A DNA stretch of 64,000 nucleotides from Sphingomonas sp. Leaf10 (lineage in GTDB: Bacteria; Pseudomonadota; Alphaproteobacteria; Sphingomonadales; Sphingomonadaceae), in NCBI RefSeq assembly GCF_001421245.1, contig NZ_LMKE01000027.1:17741-81740 (forward strand). The letters run 5' to 3'. The notes beneath the pieces were generated by a model. That model did not search any database. It saw only the letters and a program-made list of their open reading frames with translations, and was not told the DNA's origin. This document shows positions 51,625-62,681 of the stretch, in pieces (within the stretch, counting starts at the first letter, position 1; every line of letters begins with the position of its first letter). The translations under genes and the position numbers were made by a program.

Positions 51625-52653
51625 TTACGGGAGCAGCAGCGAAGCATCCCCGTAGGAATAGAACCGATAGCCATGCTCGATGGCATAAGCGTAAGCGGCT
51701 TTCATCCGCTCCCGCCCCATCAATGCCGATACCAGCATGAACAACGTCGATTTGGGCAAATGGAAGTTGGTCATCAGCCCGTCGATGCCGCGGAACCGGT
51801 ACCCCGGCGTGATGAAGATCGCGGTGTCGCCCTCGAACGGCTGGACCTGTCCGGTATCGTCGCAGGCGCTTTCGATCAGGCGCAGGCTGGTGGTGCCGAC
51901 CGCGATCACGCGGCCCCCGGCGGCGCGGACGGCGTTCAGTCGCTCGGCGGTCGCGGCGTCGATGCGGCCCCATTCGGCGTGCATCCGGTGGTCGTCGGTA
52001 TCCTCCGCCTTGACCGGCAGGAAGGTGCCAGCACCGACATGTAGCGTCAGCGTGGCGTGGCCGATCCCGGCCGCTTCCAGCGCCGCCATCAATTCGGGCG
52101 TGAAGTGCAGCGCCGCGGTGGGCGCAGCAACGGCGCCCGCCTCGCGCGCGAACAGCGTCTGGTAATCCTCGGCATCGCGGGCATCGGCGCCACCGCGCTT
52201 GGCGGCGATATAGGGCGGCAACGGCATGCGCCCGGCACGATCCAGCAGCAGCTCGACCGGTTCGTCGCCGGCAAAGTCGAGCGCGAAGCTGCCATCCTCC
52301 CCCCGGTCACCGGCGATCGCAGTCACGCCCGCGCCGAAATTGATCGTGTCGCCGTCGCGCAGGCGCCGGCCGTTGCGCACAAACGCGCGCCAGCGGCGTG
52401 GCCCCTCGCGCTTGTGCAGCGTCGCGCCGATCGTCGCGTCGCCGCGCCGCCCCTCCAGTTGCGCAGGGATTACGCGGGTGTCGTTGAACACCAGCAGGTC
52501 GCCCGGCCGCAGGCAGTTGGGCAGGTCGCGCACACCGCGGTCGAGCGTGGCGTCGCCGTCAAGCAACAGCATCCGCGCCGTATCGCGCGGGGCGGCGGGG
52601 CGCAGCGCGATCCGGTCGGCGTGCAGCTCGAAATCGAACAGGTCGACATGCAT
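51625..52653 (-). CDS. queA: S-adenosylmethionine:tRNA ribosyltransferase-isomerase
   Basis: A 342-residue enzyme that transfers the ribosyl part of SAM to preQ1-tRNA to form epoxyqueuosine. It starts [16 protein letters not shown] and contains [43 protein letters not shown] and [17 protein letters not shown], all typical of QueA. It is 23 bp downstream of the cyclophilin gene and probably co-transcribed with it. Confidence 0.96.
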   Translation of the reverse strand: MHVDLFDFELHADRIALRPAAPRDTARMLLLDGDATLDRGVRDLPNCLRPGDLLVFNDTRVIPAQLEGRRGDATIGATLHKREGPRRWRAFVRNGRRLRDGDTINFGAGVTAIAGDRGEDGSFALDFAGDEPVELLLDRAGRMPLPPYIAAKRGGADARDAEDYQTLFAREAGAVAAPTAALHFTPELMAALEAAGIGHATLTLHVGAGTFLPVKAEDTDDHRMHAEWGRIDAATAERLNAVRAAGGRVIAVGTTSLRLIESACDDTGQVQPFEGDTAIFITPGYRFRGIDGLMTNFHLPKSTLFMLVSALMGRERMKAAYAYAIEHGYRFYSYGDASLLLP

Positions 52654-52676
52654 CGGACGCGAACTACGGCTGAAGG

Positions 52677-53372
52677 TTAGCGAGCAGGCTTGGGCTGGGC
52701 CCGCTTCGGTGCGGCGGCGGTCGGCTTGGCGCGCGGCGTCGTCGCAGGCAGCGGCGCGACCGTCTCGGGCAGGGCGACCGGCGCTACCGCCTGATAGGGC
52801 GGCGGATTGTCGCTGCCGACATAGGCATGGACGATGCGCGACGGGTTGGCTGGCGGTTCGCCCTTCTCGATCGCGTCGACATATTGCATGCCGTCGATCA
52901 CGCGGCCGAACACCGTGTATTTTTTGTCCAGCGAGAGGCGCGGGGCGAGCATGATGTAGAACTGGCTGTTCGCACTGTTCTCGTCATTGGCACGCGCCGC
53001 CGCCACCGCGCCGCGAACGTGCGGCAGGTAGTTGAACTCCTTTTCGACGTTCGGCAGCTTCGACCCGCCGGTACCGTCGCCATCGGGATCGCCGCCCTGT
53101 GCCATGAAACCGTCGATCACGCGGTGGAAGGCCAGGCCGTCGTAGAATTTTTCGCGCGTCAGCGTCTTGATCCGCGACACCATCTTCGGTGCGACGTCGG
53201 GACGCAGCCAGATCGTGACCCGCCCGCCGGTCGACAGGTCGAGGATCCACAGGTTGCGTGTGTCCGTCGTCGATGGCGGCGGGGCGCGTCCCGGCACGTC
53301 CATGACCTGCGCCATGGCAGGCAGCGCGAGGAACGAGGCGAGAAAGGCGAACAGAAGGGCGATACGACGCAT
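52677..53372 (-). CDS. Cyclophilin-type peptidyl-prolyl isomerase, periplasmic
   Basis: A 231-residue protein with signal peptide [22 protein letters not shown]. The cyclophilin domain shows [28 protein letters not shown] and [30 protein letters not shown], including the catalytic Arg in FHRV. A Pro/Ala/Lys-rich tail of about 40 residues follows. It catalyses proline isomerisation in exported proteins. The start at 53372 matches the signal peptide. Confidence 0.92.
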   Translation of the reverse strand: MRRIALLFAFLASFLALPAMAQVMDVPGRAPPPSTTDTRNLWILDLSTGGRVTIWLRPDVAPKMVSRIKTLTREKFYDGLAFHRVIDGFMAQGGDPDGDGTGGSKLPNVEKEFNYLPHVRGAVAAARANDENSANSQFYIMLAPRLSLDKKYTVFGRVIDGMQYVDAIEKGEPPANPSRIVHAYVGSDNPPPYQAVAPVALPETVAPLPATTPRAKPTAAAPKRAQPKPAR

Positions 53373-53621
53373 GGAGTTCCCGGAACACGCGAGGGATATT
53401 GGGTCAGGCAGCGGCGCATAGACCATGTCGTCGCTTGCGCCAATCTGAACATCAGTTCGGCCGTGACCGTGCGGTTTCGGCAAAAGGGATTGGCAAACGG
53501 TCGAACGCCCGGCTATCACCCCATGCGACTGGACGGAGAACCGATCGGTCCGGCGTCGCTTCCACGAAAGCGACCGGAGAGGGGCAGGGCGCAAAATGCG
53601 CTCGACGACAAGGGCTGTTGA

Positions 53622-54206
53622 ATGGCGACTGACGACGATCAGCACGTACCCGCAGGCGGCGCAACCGCGCTGGACGGCGGGCCGGACAACCCCCGCAGGC
53701 GCGACTATCTGTCGATCGGCGCGGTGGCATTTGCCGGGGTCGGCGCGGGCGTGATCGCGCTGCCGCTCATCAACCAGATGTCGCCCGCCGCCGACACGCT
53801 GGCGCTGTCGACGACCGAAATCGACCTGTCGGCGATCGAGCCGGGACAGGCGATCAAGGCGACGTTCCGCAAGCAGCCGTTGTTCGTGCGCAACCTGACG
53901 CCGAAGGAAATTGCCGAGGCCGATGCGGTCCCGCTGAGCGAACTGCGCGATCCGCAGACGCTGGAAGAGCGGACCAAGACCGGCAAGAACAACTGGCTCA
54001 TTACGCTCGGCGTCTGCACCCATCTCGGCTGCGTGCCGCTGGGCGCGGGCGAGGGCGAGAACAAGGGTCCGTTCGGCGGCTATTTCTGCCCGTGCCACGG
54101 GTCGGCCTACGACACCGCCGGGCGCATCCGCTCGGGGCCTGCGCCGCAGAACCTGCACGTTCCCGAATATGCATTCACGTCCGACACCGTCGTGACGGTC
54201 GGCTGA
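53622..54206 (+). CDS. petA: Ubiquinol-cytochrome c reductase Rieske iron-sulfur subunit
   Basis: A 194-residue Rieske protein of the cytochrome bc1 complex. A basic N terminus ([13 protein letters not shown]) that resembles a Tat signal is followed by one membrane anchor ([16 protein letters not shown]). The 2Fe-2S ligands are in CTHLGC and CPCHGS; the basic-neighbour extension [13 protein letters not shown] is alphaproteobacterial in type. It is first of petABC. Confidence 0.96.
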   Translation: MATDDDQHVPAGGATALDGGPDNPRRRDYLSIGAVAFAGVGAGVIALPLINQMSPAADTLALSTTEIDLSAIEPGQAIKATFRKQPLFVRNLTPKEIAEADAVPLSELRDPQTLEERTKTGKNNWLITLGVCTHLGCVPLGAGEGENKGPFGGYFCPCHGSAYDTAGRIRSGPAPQNLHVPEYAFTSDTVVTVG

Positions 54207-54216
54207 GGAGAGAGTC

Positions 54217-55539
54217 ATGAGCTTCCCCTGGGCCAAGCATTACGAACCGAAACAGCCGCTGATGCGCTGGCTGGACGAGAAGCTGCCGCTTCCCCGGTTG
54301 GTCTATAACGCGGTCGGTGCCGGTTACCCGGTGCCGCGCAACCTCAACTATTTCTGGAATTTTGGCGTGCTGGCCGGTGCCGCGCTGGCGGTGCAGATCA
54401 TCACCGGCATCGTGCTGGCGATGCATTATGCCGCCAACGGCGCGGTGGCGTTCGATTCGGTCGAACGCATCATGCGCGACGTGCCGTCGGGCTGGTTCCT
54501 GCGCTATGCCCACGCCAACGGCGCGTCGATGTTCTTCATCGTCGTCTACACACACATCGCCCGCGGCATCTATTACGGGTCGTACAAGGCGCCGCGCGAG
54601 ATGGTGTGGCTCTTGGGCGTGGTCATCTTCCTGCTGATGATGGCGACCGCGTTCATGGGCTATGTCCTCCCCTGGGGGCAGATGAGCTTCTGGGGTGCGC
54701 AGGTCATCACCGGCTTCTTCTCGGCAATACCGGGGGTGGGCGAGACGATCCGCATCTGGCTGCTGGGCGGCTATGCGCCGGACAATGCCGCGCTCAACCG
54801 CTTCTTCTCGCTCCACTATCTGCTGCCGTTCGTGATCGCGGGCGTCATCATCCTGCACATCTGGGCGTTGCATATCCCCGGCTCGAACAACCCGACCGGC
54901 GTCGAGGTGAAGGGGCCGCAGGATACCGTGCCCTTCCACCCCTATTACACCGCAAAGGACGGGTTCGGCCTCGGCGTATTCCTGATCGTGTTCGCGTCGC
55001 TGATCTTCTTCGCGCCGAACCTCCTGGGTCACCCCGACAATTACATCCCGGCCAACCCGCTTTCCACGCCGGCGCATATCGTCCCCGAATGGTATTTCCT
55101 GCCGTTCTACGCGATCCTGAAGGCGTTCACCGTCGACTTCATTTTTCCCGCAAAGCTGTGGGGGGTGCTGGCGATGTTCGGCTCGATCCTGCTGCTGTTC
55201 TTCCTCCCGTGGCTCGACAAGTCGCCGGTGAAGTCGGCCAATTATCGTCCGACCTATCGCCTGTTCCTGATCGTGCTACTGGTCGACGTGCTGGTGCTCG
55301 GCTATCTGGGCGGGGCGGAGGCGACGCCGATCACGGTGCTGCTCAGCCAGATCGCGGCGGGATATTATTTCGCGCATTTCCTGGTCGTGCTGCCGATCGT
55401 GTCGGCGATGGAGCGTCCACGCCCGCTGCCCAATTCGATCACCGAAGCGGTGCTGAAGGGCGAGGGCGGCACCTCGCCCGCACAGACCGCCGCCCACGGG
55501 TCCGTCCTTCCGGGGCATAACCCGGCTGCGGCCGAGTAA
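54217..55539 (+). CDS. petB: Cytochrome b of the bc1 complex
   Basis: A 440-residue, eight-helix membrane protein with two b haems. The haem-ligand histidines lie in [28 protein letters not shown] helix B/D regions ([35 protein letters not shown]), and the Qo-site motif is PEWY in [16 protein letters not shown]. It follows petA by 10 bp. Confidence 0.97.
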   Translation: MSFPWAKHYEPKQPLMRWLDEKLPLPRLVYNAVGAGYPVPRNLNYFWNFGVLAGAALAVQIITGIVLAMHYAANGAVAFDSVERIMRDVPSGWFLRYAHANGASMFFIVVYTHIARGIYYGSYKAPREMVWLLGVVIFLLMMATAFMGYVLPWGQMSFWGAQVITGFFSAIPGVGETIRIWLLGGYAPDNAALNRFFSLHYLLPFVIAGVIILHIWALHIPGSNNPTGVEVKGPQDTVPFHPYYTAKDGFGLGVFLIVFASLIFFAPNLLGHPDNYIPANPLSTPAHIVPEWYFLPFYAILKAFTVDFIFPAKLWGVLAMFGSILLLFFLPWLDKSPVKSANYRPTYRLFLIVLLVDVLVLGYLGGAEATPITVLLSQIAAGYYFAHFLVVLPIVSAMERPRPLPNSITEAVLKGEGGTSPAQTAAHGSVLPGHNPAAAE

Positions 55540-55549
55540 GGGAACCACG

Positions 55550-56416
55550 ATGCTCTCCTTCGCTTCCCGTTTTCTCGCCCGCAACCTCAACCTCGTTGTC
55601 GGCGCAGGCTTCCTGTTCGCGCTGCTGCTCGGTGTGTTTTCGACCGTCAGCGGCATGATCCATGACGAGCCGGTCCATTCCGCCGAGCATGAATTCCACC
55701 TGAAGCCGCGCGACGCCGGGCTGCAATCGGCGGGGCTGTTCGGCACCTTCGACAACCAGCAGCTCCAGCGCGGTTTCCAGGTGTACAAGGAAGTCTGCTC
55801 GGCGTGCCATTCGCTGCGGCTGGTGTCGTTCCGCGATCTGGCTGCGCTCGGCTATGACGAAGGGCAGATCAAGACGATCGCCACCGACTGGGCGATCGAA
55901 CAGCCGAGCGTGAACCCGGAAACGGGTGAAGCCGCGACGCGCAAGAACCTGCCGTCCGATCGTTTCCCGCTGGTCTTCGCCAACGATGTCGCCGCGCGCG
56001 CCGCCAACAACAATGCGGTGCCGCCCGACCTGTCGCTGATGACCAAGGCGCGCGACGACGGTTCCGATTACGTCTATTCGCTGCTGACCGGATACAGCGC
56101 GCAGCCGGCCGAGCTGCTGCGCAAGTTCCCCGAAGCAAAGACGCCCGAGGGGCTGCACTTCAACCGCTATTTCTCGACGCTCAACCTCGCCATGGCGCCG
56201 CCGCTGACCGGGACCGATCAGGTCCAGTATCAGGACGGCACCCGCGCGACCGTCGACCAGATGGCGAAGGACGTAGCGGCGTTCCTGACCTGGACCGCCG
56301 AGCCGAACCTGCAGAAGCGTCATACCTGGGGTGTCGCCGCGGTGATCTTCCTGCTGATCTTCACCGGCCTCGCCTTCGGTGCCTATCGCAATATCTGGCG
56401 GGGCATGAAGCATTGA
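55550..56416 (+). CDS. petC: Cytochrome c1 of the bc1 complex
   Basis: A 288-residue protein with an N-terminal signal/anchor (NLNLVVGAGFLFALLLGVFS), a covalent haem c site CSACH (VCSACHSLRLVSFRDL), the axial Met region TLNLAMAPPL and a C-terminal anchor (VAAVIFLLIFTGLAFGAYRN). It completes the petABC operon, and its stop overlaps the apt TTG start. Confidence 0.96.
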   Translation: MLSFASRFLARNLNLVVGAGFLFALLLGVFSTVSGMIHDEPVHSAEHEFHLKPRDAGLQSAGLFGTFDNQQLQRGFQVYKEVCSACHSLRLVSFRDLAALGYDEGQIKTIATDWAIEQPSVNPETGEAATRKNLPSDRFPLVFANDVAARAANNNAVPPDLSLMTKARDDGSDYVYSLLTGYSAQPAELLRKFPEAKTPEGLHFNRYFSTLNLAMAPPLTGTDQVQYQDGTRATVDQMAKDVAAFLTWTAEPNLQKRHTWGVAAVIFLLIFTGLAFGAYRNIWRGMKH

Positions 56417-56964
56417 GTGGACCGGATGCCGCCGGGTCGGTCGAGATCGCCCGGCGCATCCGTACCATTCCCGACTTTCCGAAGCCGGGCATCCAGTTCC
56501 GCGACATCACGACGCTGATCCTCGACCCGGAAGGGTTGCGATTGGCGGTCGATGCGATGGTGGCGGCCGTCGAGGGGCCGATCGATCTGGTTGCCGGGAT
56601 CGAGGCACGCGGTTTCGTCTTCGCGCCTGCGGTTGCGCTGGCGCTGGGCGCGGGGGTGTTGCTGATCCGCAAGGACGGCAAATTGCCCGGCGCGACGATC
56701 GCCGAGGATTATGCGCTGGAATATGGCACCGACCGGATCGCGATTCATGCCGATGCCTGTGCACCGGGCGCGCGGGTGTTGCTGGTCGACGACCTGATCG
56801 CGACCGGCGGCACGGCGCGGGCAGCGGTGCGGTTGTTGCGCAAGGCCGGTGCGACGGTCGAGCAGGCGGTGTTCGCGATCGATCTGCCCAATCTGGGCGG
56901 GGCGGAGTCGCTTCGCGCGGAAGGGATCGCGGTGTCGGCGCTGGTGGCGTTTCCGGGGGACTAG
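56413..56964 (+). CDS. apt: Adenine phosphoribosyltransferase
   Basis: A 183-residue purine salvage enzyme making AMP from adenine and PRPP. IRTIPDFPKPGIQFRDITTLI is the typical N-terminal part, and the PRPP-binding motif is VLLVDDLIATGGTA. There is no ATG before the conserved start; TTG at 56413 overlaps the petC stop (TTGA), which couples apt to the bc1 operon. A palindromic repeat follows. Confidence 0.94.
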   Translation: MSGPDAAGSVEIARRIRTIPDFPKPGIQFRDITTLILDPEGLRLAVDAMVAAVEGPIDLVAGIEARGFVFAPAVALALGAGVLLIRKDGKLPGATIAEDYALEYGTDRIAIHADACAPGARVLLVDDLIATGGTARAAVRLLRKAGATVEQAVFAIDLPNLGGAESLRAEGIAVSALVAFPGD

Positions 56965-56981
56965 CAGCAGCGAAACGCATG

Positions 56982-57078
56982 TCACCCTCACCCTTCCCAC
57001 CCAGCTTTGCCGGGCGGGCCCCTCCCTCTCCCGCCGGGAGAGGGAGGGAGCGGCGAAGTCGCGGAAGGGTGAGGGTGA
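56982..57078. repeat. Palindromic element between convergent apt and hisF
   Basis: Outer arms TCACCCTCACCCTTCC and GGAAGGGTGAGGGTGA are exact inverted repeats. The centre is CCTCCCTCTCCCGCCGGGAGAGGGAGG, another perfect hairpin. Its position between two converging genes suits a bidirectional terminator. Confidence 0.75.
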
Positions 57079-57099
57079 TTTCGTTCAGTAGCTGACGAT

Positions 57100-57870
57100 T
57101 TACCCCTGAGCCGGTGACCGAACCGGCACTCCCGCCGCCGCCAGCGCGAGATGCGCATCCGCCACCGACGCCTCGCCAAAATGGAAGATCGACGCTGCCA
57201 GCACCGCGCTGGCATGACCCTGCGTGATCCCGGCGACCAGATGGTCGAGCGTGCCCACCCCGCCCGACGCCACCACCGGCACCGCCACCGCATCGGCGAT
57301 GGTGCGGATCAGGTCGAGGTCATAGCCATCACGCGTCCCGTCGCGGTCCATCGAGGTGACCAGCAACTCGCCGGCACCGAGTTCGGCAAGGCGAAGCGCA
57401 TGTTCGATCGCATCGATTCCCGTTGCCCGCCGGCCGCCATGGGTGAAGACTTCCCAACGCCCGTCGCTACGCCGCGCATCGACCGAGGCGGTGACGCACT
57501 GGCTGCCGAAGCGGTCGGCGATATCGGCGACCAGTTCGGGCCGAGCGACGGCCGCCGAATTGACCGCGACCTTGTCCGCCCCCGCCAGCAGCAGCGCCCG
57601 CGCATCGTCGGGCGATCGCACCCCGCCGCCGACGGTCAGCGGCATGAAGCATACCTCCGCCGTCCGCCGCACGACGTCGATGATCGTGTCGCGCCCCTCA
57701 TGGCTGGCACCAATGTCGAGGAAAGTGAGTTCGTCGGCACCGGCCGCGTCATAGGCGCGGGCCTGTTCGACCGGATCGCCGGCATCGCGCAGTTCGACGA
57801 AGTTTACGCCCTTCACCACCCGCCCGGCATGGACGTCGAGACAGGGGATGACGCGCGCACGCACCGTCAT
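57100..57870 (-). CDS. hisF: Imidazole glycerol phosphate synthase, cyclase subunit
   Basis: A 256-residue TIM barrel that, with HisH, makes imidazole glycerol phosphate and AICAR. Catalytic Asp in [17 protein letters not shown] and in [36 protein letters not shown] and [13 protein letters not shown] are the phosphate sites. Its ATG overlaps the hisA stop (ATGA). Confidence 0.97.
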   Translation of the reverse strand: MTVRARVIPCLDVHAGRVVKGVNFVELRDAGDPVEQARAYDAAGADELTFLDIGASHEGRDTIIDVVRRTAEVCFMPLTVGGGVRSPDDARALLLAGADKVAVNSAAVARPELVADIADRFGSQCVTASVDARRSDGRWEVFTHGGRRATGIDAIEHALRLAELGAGELLVTSMDRDGTRDGYDLDLIRTIADAVAVPVVASGGVGTLDHLVAGITQGHASAVLAASIFHFGEASVADAHLALAAAGVPVRSPAQG

Positions 57871-58595
57871 GCGGCGGCGACCCGGATCGCCTCGGCCAGG
57901 TCGAGGCGGCCGTCATACAGCGCGCGGCCGGTGATGACGCCCTCGATCCCGGCCTTGCCCTTCAGCGCATGGATATCCTCGATTCCCGCCACCCCGCCGC
58001 TGGCGATGACCGGGATGGAGACGGCAGCGGCCAGCGCGGCGGTCGCCTCGACATTGCAGCCCTTCAGCATGCCGTCGCGGCCGACATCGGTGAACAGCAA
58101 CGCGGCGACGCCGGCATCCTCGAACCGGCGGGCGAGGTCGGTGACCGAGACGCTCGACACATCGGCCCAGCCGCGCGTCGCGACCATGCCGTCCCAGGCG
58201 TCGACGGCGACGACGACCTGGCCGGGACAGGCGGCGGCGGCTTCACGGACGAAATCAGGGTCTTCGAGTGCGGCGGTGCCGATCACGACCCGCGCGACGC
58301 CGAGGTCGATCCAGCGATCGACATTGGCGCGGTTGCGGATACCGCCGCCCAGCTGCACCCGCCCCGGAAACGCCTTCAGGATCGCGGCAACCGCATCGCC
58401 GTTGACCGACTCACCTGCAAACGCGCCATCGAGGTCCACGACGTGCAGGTGATCCGCCCCGGCATCGGCGAACAGCCGCGCCTGATGCGCCGGATCGTCG
58501 CCATAGACGGTAGCGCGGTCCATATCGCCCTCGGCCAGCCGGACGATCTGCCCACCCTTCAGGTCAATGGCGGGAAATATGGTCAGGGACGCCAT
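57867..58595 (-). CDS. hisA: ProFAR isomerase
   Basis: A 242-residue TIM barrel that isomerises ProFAR to PRFAR. Catalytic Asp in [15 protein letters not shown] and Asp in [20 protein letters not shown] and [16 protein letters not shown] are phosphate sites. Start at 58595 overlaps the end of hisH by 13 nt. Confidence 0.96.
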   Translation of the reverse strand: MASLTIFPAIDLKGGQIVRLAEGDMDRATVYGDDPAHQARLFADAGADHLHVVDLDGAFAGESVNGDAVAAILKAFPGRVQLGGGIRNRANVDRWIDLGVARVVIGTAALEDPDFVREAAAACPGQVVVAVDAWDGMVATRGWADVSSVSVTDLARRFEDAGVAALLFTDVGRDGMLKGCNVEATAALAAAVSIPVIASGGVAGIEDIHALKGKAGIEGVITGRALYDGRLDLAEAIRVAAA

Positions 58596-59182
58596 TCGAG
58601 AAACCTTTCCAGCAGCGCGATGCCATAGCGCTGGCTCTTTTCGGGGTGGAACTGCACGCCCAGCAGATTGTCGCGACCGATCGCCGCCGTCACCGGGCCG
58701 CCATGGTCGGTGGTGGCGAGCACCTGATCGCCATCGAACGCATAGCTGTGCAGGAAATAAGCCTCGCCCGGCACCAGCAGCGGATGCTCGACGTTCGGCA
58801 CGACATCGTTCCACCCCATATGCGGGACGGTGACGCCGGGCGCGGCGGGCAGGCGGCGGACGCTGCCGTGGATCCAGCCAAGCCCGGCATGAACCCCGAA
58901 CTCCTCGCCGGTCGTGGCGAGCAACTGCATCCCCACGCACACGCCGAGGAACGGCACACCGCCGTCAAGCGCCCGTTCGCGCATCGCCTCGACCATGCCG
59001 GGGATCGCGCGCAGGCCGTTCATGCAGGCGGCGAACGCACCGACGCCGGGCAGGACGATGCGATCGGCGCGCCGTACCGCCTCCGGGTCGGCGGTGATCG
59101 ACAAGTCCTGCGCACCCGCCGCCTTCAGCGCATTGGCGACCGAATGGAGATTGCCTGCGCCGTAATCGATCAGTGCGATCAA
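58583..59182 (-). CDS. hisH: Imidazole glycerol phosphate synthase, glutaminase subunit
   Basis: A 199-residue class I glutamine amidotransferase that supplies ammonia to HisF. Nucleophile Cys in FLGVCVGMQLL, and His-x-Glu in LGVQFHPEKSQRYG. The start is a TTG at 59182 (LIALIDYGAGN), overlapping the stop of the YciI-like gene. Confidence 0.95.
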   Translation of the reverse strand: MIALIDYGAGNLHSVANALKAAGAQDLSITADPEAVRRADRIVLPGVGAFAACMNGLRAIPGMVEAMRERALDGGVPFLGVCVGMQLLATTGEEFGVHAGLGWIHGSVRRLPAAPGVTVPHMGWNDVVPNVEHPLLVPGEAYFLHSYAFDGDQVLATTDHGGPVTAAIGRDNLLGVQFHPEKSQRYGIALLERFLEWRP

Positions 59183-59484
59183 AACAGCTCGCCGATCTGG
59201 TCCATCGCCAGCGTCATGGTGAAGGCGACGATCTCGACCGTCGCGACGCCGTTTACGACGAACGGGTCGGTTTCCGCAACCGCGCGCACCGCGTCCTCCT
59301 CACCCCGGAACAGCAGCACGCCGCCGGTCGGCGGATTGCGGCGGCCGGCGAGCAGCATGATACCCTGTTCCATCGCCTGTTTGATCCACGCGACATGCGC
59401 CTCACGGTGTAGATCGACCTCTTCAAGCGGCTTCACATAGGTGAGCATCGCGAGGCTCATCGGCTGCATCGGACGGGCTACCAT
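59179..59484 (-). CDS. YciI-like protein inside the histidine operon
   Basis: A 101-residue protein of the YciI/dimeric alpha-beta barrel type: MLTYVKPLEEVDLHREAHVAWI, then GIMLLAGRRNPPTGGVLLF and AVAETDPFVVNGVATVEIVAF. The Asp/His pair typical of YciI is partly kept (R-x-x-H and DPF). Function unknown. It lies between hisB and hisH with a 1-bp gap on one side and a 4-nt overlap on the other, so it is surely co-expressed with them. Start at 59484; 59469 and 59460 are also possible. Confidence 0.8.
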   Translation of the reverse strand: MVARPMQPMSLAMLTYVKPLEEVDLHREAHVAWIKQAMEQGIMLLAGRRNPPTGGVLLFRGEEDAVRAVAETDPFVVNGVATVEIVAFTMTLAMDQIGELF

Positions 59485-59485
59485 G

Positions 59486-60073
59486 TCACAATACTCCCTT
59501 GGTCGACGGGATGGCGTCACTCTTACGCGGGTCGATCTCGGTCGCGGTACGCAAGGAGCGGGCCAGCCCCTTGAAAATGCTCTCGGCGATATGATGGTTG
59601 TTGGTGCCGTACAGCGTCTCGACGTGCAGCGTGATGCCGGCGGCCTGCGCGAAGCTGTGGCAGAAATGGCCGAACATCTCGGTATCCATCGTGCCGAGCT
59701 TCGCCTGCGTGAAGTTCACCTTCCACACCAGCCATGGCCGCCCCGAAATGTCCAATGCGACGCGGGTCAGCGTCTCGTCCATCGGCGACAGCGCGTCGCC
59801 GTACCGGCGGATGCCGCGCTTGTCGCCCAGCGCCTTGGCAAACGCCTCCCCAATGGCGATGCCGGTATCCTCGACGGTGTGGTGCGCGTCGATATGCAGG
59901 TCGCCGACGGTGCGGACGGTCAGGTCGATCAGCGAATGGCGGCTGAGTTGTTCGAGCATGTGGTCGAAAAAGCCGACGCCGGTCGACACGTCATAGGTGC
60001 CGGTGCCGTCGAGATTGACCGTGACGTCGATCGACGTCTCGCTGGTCTTGCGGGCGATAGTGGCGGTGCGCAT
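59486..60073 (-). CDS. hisB: Imidazoleglycerol-phosphate dehydratase
   Basis: A 195-residue monofunctional HisB. The duplicated metal-binding motifs are [11 protein letters not shown] and [15 protein letters not shown], then [15 protein letters not shown] and [18 protein letters not shown]. It removes water from imidazole glycerol phosphate. Start at 60073 ([10 protein letters not shown]); an ATG at 60085 adds four residues. It is first of the leftward his operon. Confidence 0.96.
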   Translation of the reverse strand: MRTATIARKTSETSIDVTVNLDGTGTYDVSTGVGFFDHMLEQLSRHSLIDLTVRTVGDLHIDAHHTVEDTGIAIGEAFAKALGDKRGIRRYGDALSPMDETLTRVALDISGRPWLVWKVNFTQAKLGTMDTEMFGHFCHSFAQAAGITLHVETLYGTNNHHIAESIFKGLARSLRTATEIDPRKSDAIPSTKGVL

Positions 60074-60154
60074 GGCCGTGTCCATAGCGCCTGTGGTGTC
60101 CCATGCAACGCAACGAATCTTGACGGGCGGGCAAACGTCGCTAACCCAAGGCCC

Positions 60155-60637
60155 ATGAACCAGCCCGTCGCCGACAGCCTGATCCCGTATGACGAGATCG
60201 TCCAGGAAGCTCTGCGCGCCGTCGTCGGACGCGTGCTCGGGCAGGTCTCCGCCACCGGTGCGCTGCCCGGCGAGCATCACTTCTACATCACCTTCAAGAC
60301 GCAGGCCCCCGGCGTCGACATCCCCAAGCGACTGATCGAACGCTTCCCGGACGAGATGACGATCGTCATCCAGCACCGTTTCTGGGATCTGACCGTCGAT
60401 GCCGAACGCTTTTCGGTCGGCTTGAGCTTCGGCGGCATCCCGTCGACGCTGGTCATCCCCTTTGCCGCGATCACCGGTTTCCATGATCCGGCGGTCAATT
60501 TCGAACTTCGCTTTCAGGCGAACGACGAGCCGGGCGATGAACCCGAACCGCATGATCCGCCCGAAAACGACGCGCCCATCGCGACAAGCGAGGACGGGTC
60601 GAACGTCGTCGCCGTGGATTTCAAGCGCAAGAAGTGA
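60155..60637 (+). CDS. sspB: SspB-type ClpXP adaptor
   Basis: A 160-residue stringent starvation protein B homologue of the alphaproteobacterial type: [56 protein letters not shown] and [20 protein letters not shown] Pro/Asp/Glu-rich linker leads to a short C-terminal tail ([11 protein letters not shown]) that would bind ClpX. It delivers ssrA-tagged proteins to ClpXP. It overlaps the next gene by 4 nt. Confidence 0.93.
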   Translation: MNQPVADSLIPYDEIVQEALRAVVGRVLGQVSATGALPGEHHFYITFKTQAPGVDIPKRLIERFPDEMTIVIQHRFWDLTVDAERFSVGLSFGGIPSTLVIPFAAITGFHDPAVNFELRFQANDEPGDEPEPHDPPENDAPIATSEDGSNVVAVDFKRKK

Positions 60638-61050
60638 CGGTCGAGGTCGTCGCGAACCCCGGTGAGGGCGAGCGTGAGGCGATCCTGCGCATCCTGTCGG
60701 CGCATAACGATGCGGCAGTCGGCTCGACCGAACGGCGACAGGTGGCGATCGTCGTCCGCGAAGAAACGGGTACGATCACCGGCGGGCTGTGGGGCAAGAT
60801 CGGCTATCGCTGGCTGTTCGTGGAGTTCCTGGCGGTGTCGCCCGAGCGGAAACGGCAGGGGATCGGCCGCGACCTGATGCAGCGTGCCGAGGCGTTGGCG
60901 CGGGAGGCAGGCTGTATCGGCATCTGGCTCGACACGTTCAGCTTTCAGGCGCGCGGTTTCTACGAAAAGCTGGGCTTCGCACATTTCGGGACGATCGATG
61001 ATTTCCCGCCGGGCCATTCCCGCTTCTTCTTGTCGAAACGGATCGACTGA
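60634..61050 (+). CDS. GNAT family N-acetyltransferase
   Basis: A 138-residue acetyltransferase. The acetyl-CoA loop is [12 protein letters not shown], with FVEFLAVSP before it and [11 protein letters not shown] after it. Substrate unknown. The GTG start at 60634 overlaps the sspB stop (GTGA), so it is translationally coupled. Confidence 0.85.
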   Translation: MTVEVVANPGEGEREAILRILSAHNDAAVGSTERRQVAIVVREETGTITGGLWGKIGYRWLFVEFLAVSPERKRQGIGRDLMQRAEALAREAGCIGIWLDTFSFQARGFYEKLGFAHFGTIDDFPPGHSRFFLSKRID

Positions 61051-61072
61051 CGCGGCCACGGGTTTTCGTCGC

Positions 61073-62458
61073 ATGACCGATACCCGTACCGAAACCGACT
61101 CGATCGGCGCGATCGAGGTTCCCGCGAAGGCCTATTGGGGCGCGCAGACCGAGCGATCGATCGAGAATTTCCCCTTCCCCCAGTCCGAACGGATGCCGAC
61201 CGGCATCGTCCATGCGCTGGCGATCGTGAAGCAGGCGGCGGCGCGGGTGAACCGCGCCCATGGCCTCGACGCTCGAATCGCCGATGCGATCGAAGCGGCG
61301 GCAGGCGAGGTGATCGCCGGCAAGCTCGACGATCAATTCCCGCTGGTCATATGGCAGACCGGCAGCGGCACCCAGTCGAACATGAACGCCAACGAAGTGA
61401 TCGCCGGACGCGCCAACGAAGCGCTGAACGGAACGCGCGGCGGCAAGACGCCGGTGCATCCCAACGATCACGTCAACAAGGGCCAGTCGTCCAACGACAG
61501 CTTCCCGACCGCGCTGCATGTCGCGGCGGTCGTCGCGCTGAACCGCGACCTGCTTCCCGCGCTCGACCGGCTGGCGGGCTCGCTGGAGGCGAAGGCACAG
61601 GACTGGGCCGATATCGTCAAGATCGGCCGCACCCATTTGCAGGATGCGACGCCGCTGACGCTGGGGCAGGAATTCTCGGGCTATGTCGCGCAGTTGCGCG
61701 ACGCGAAGCGGCGGTTGCAGGCAGCCGAAGGCGACCTGTTACGGTTGGCGCAGGGCGGCACGGCGGTCGGCACCGGGCTGAACGCCGCGCCCGGCTTTGC
61801 TGAGGCGGTTGCAGCGGAGATCGCGACGATCACCGGTCACGCCTTCGTCACGGCGCCAAACAAGTTCGAGGCGCTGGCGTCGAACGATCCGCTGGTCCAG
61901 CTGTCTGGCACGCTCAACACGCTGGCAGTCGCGCTGACCAAGATCGCCAACGACATCCGCTTGCTGGGATCGGGGCCGCGTTCGGGGCTGGGCGAGATCG
62001 ACCTGCCCGCCAACGAGCCGGGCAGTTCGATCATGCCGGGAAAGGTCAATCCGACCCAGTGCGAAATGCTGACGATGGTCGCAGCACAGGTGATGGGCAA
62101 TCACCTGTCGGTAACGGTCGGCGGGATGCAGGGGCATCTGGAACTCAACGTCTTCAAGCCGTTGATCGGCGCGGCGGTGTTGCGCTCGATCGACCTGCTG
62201 TCGATCGGCATGGTCAGTTTCGCGGAGCGCTGCATCGACGGGATCGAGCCGAACCGGGCGCGGATCGCCGATCTGGTCGAACGCTCGCTGATGCTGGTCA
62301 CCGCGCTGGCGCCCGAGATCGGCTATGACAATGCCGCGAACATCGCCAAGCACGCGCACCATGAGGGGCTGACGCTGCGCGAAGCCGGGCTGGCGCTGGG
62401 ACTGGTCGACGAAGCGACGTTCGACCGGCTGGTACGGCCGGAGACGATGGTCGGATAG
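61073..62458 (+). CDS. fumC: Class II fumarate hydratase
   Basis: A 461-residue iron-independent fumarase of the TCA cycle. The superfamily signature is [13 protein letters not shown]; also [33 protein letters not shown] and [20 protein letters not shown]. Start at 61073 ([12 protein letters not shown]). Belongs to the same superfamily as ArgH at the start of the window. Confidence 0.97.
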   Translation: MTDTRTETDSIGAIEVPAKAYWGAQTERSIENFPFPQSERMPTGIVHALAIVKQAAARVNRAHGLDARIADAIEAAAGEVIAGKLDDQFPLVIWQTGSGTQSNMNANEVIAGRANEALNGTRGGKTPVHPNDHVNKGQSSNDSFPTALHVAAVVALNRDLLPALDRLAGSLEAKAQDWADIVKIGRTHLQDATPLTLGQEFSGYVAQLRDAKRRLQAAEGDLLRLAQGGTAVGTGLNAAPGFAEAVAAEIATITGHAFVTAPNKFEALASNDPLVQLSGTLNTLAVALTKIANDIRLLGSGPRSGLGEIDLPANEPGSSIMPGKVNPTQCEMLTMVAAQVMGNHLSVTVGGMQGHLELNVFKPLIGAAVLRSIDLLSIGMVSFAERCIDGIEPNRARIADLVERSLMLVTALAPEIGYDNAANIAKHAHHEGLTLREAGLALGLVDEATFDRLVRPETMVG

Positions 62459-62573
62459 GCGCGATCACTGTCCTACAGGGCGTGTCTGTGCGATGTTGCT
62501 GTTCGGGCCTCGCCGCCTTGGCTTTTTGACGCAGCGGTTCGATGATCGCGCGCGATGCTTGCAAGCTGCACGA

Positions 62574-62596
62574 GTGTGAACTTCGTGAACTTTGGC
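62574..62596 (-). repeat. 23-bp repeat, copy 2 (tandem AAGTTCAC)
   Basis: On the minus strand reads GCCAAAGTTCAC-G-AAGTTCACAC, one base different from 4745-4767. It lies in the 223-bp gap between fumC and the small gene pair. Confidence 0.55.
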
Positions 62597-62681
62597 TTGG
62601 GCGGGTGGTCGGCAGGTGATGGTCGCAGGGAACATACCGGCCCGTCCCGCGCTGTATCCGTATAATGTTAGCGAGGAAGAT

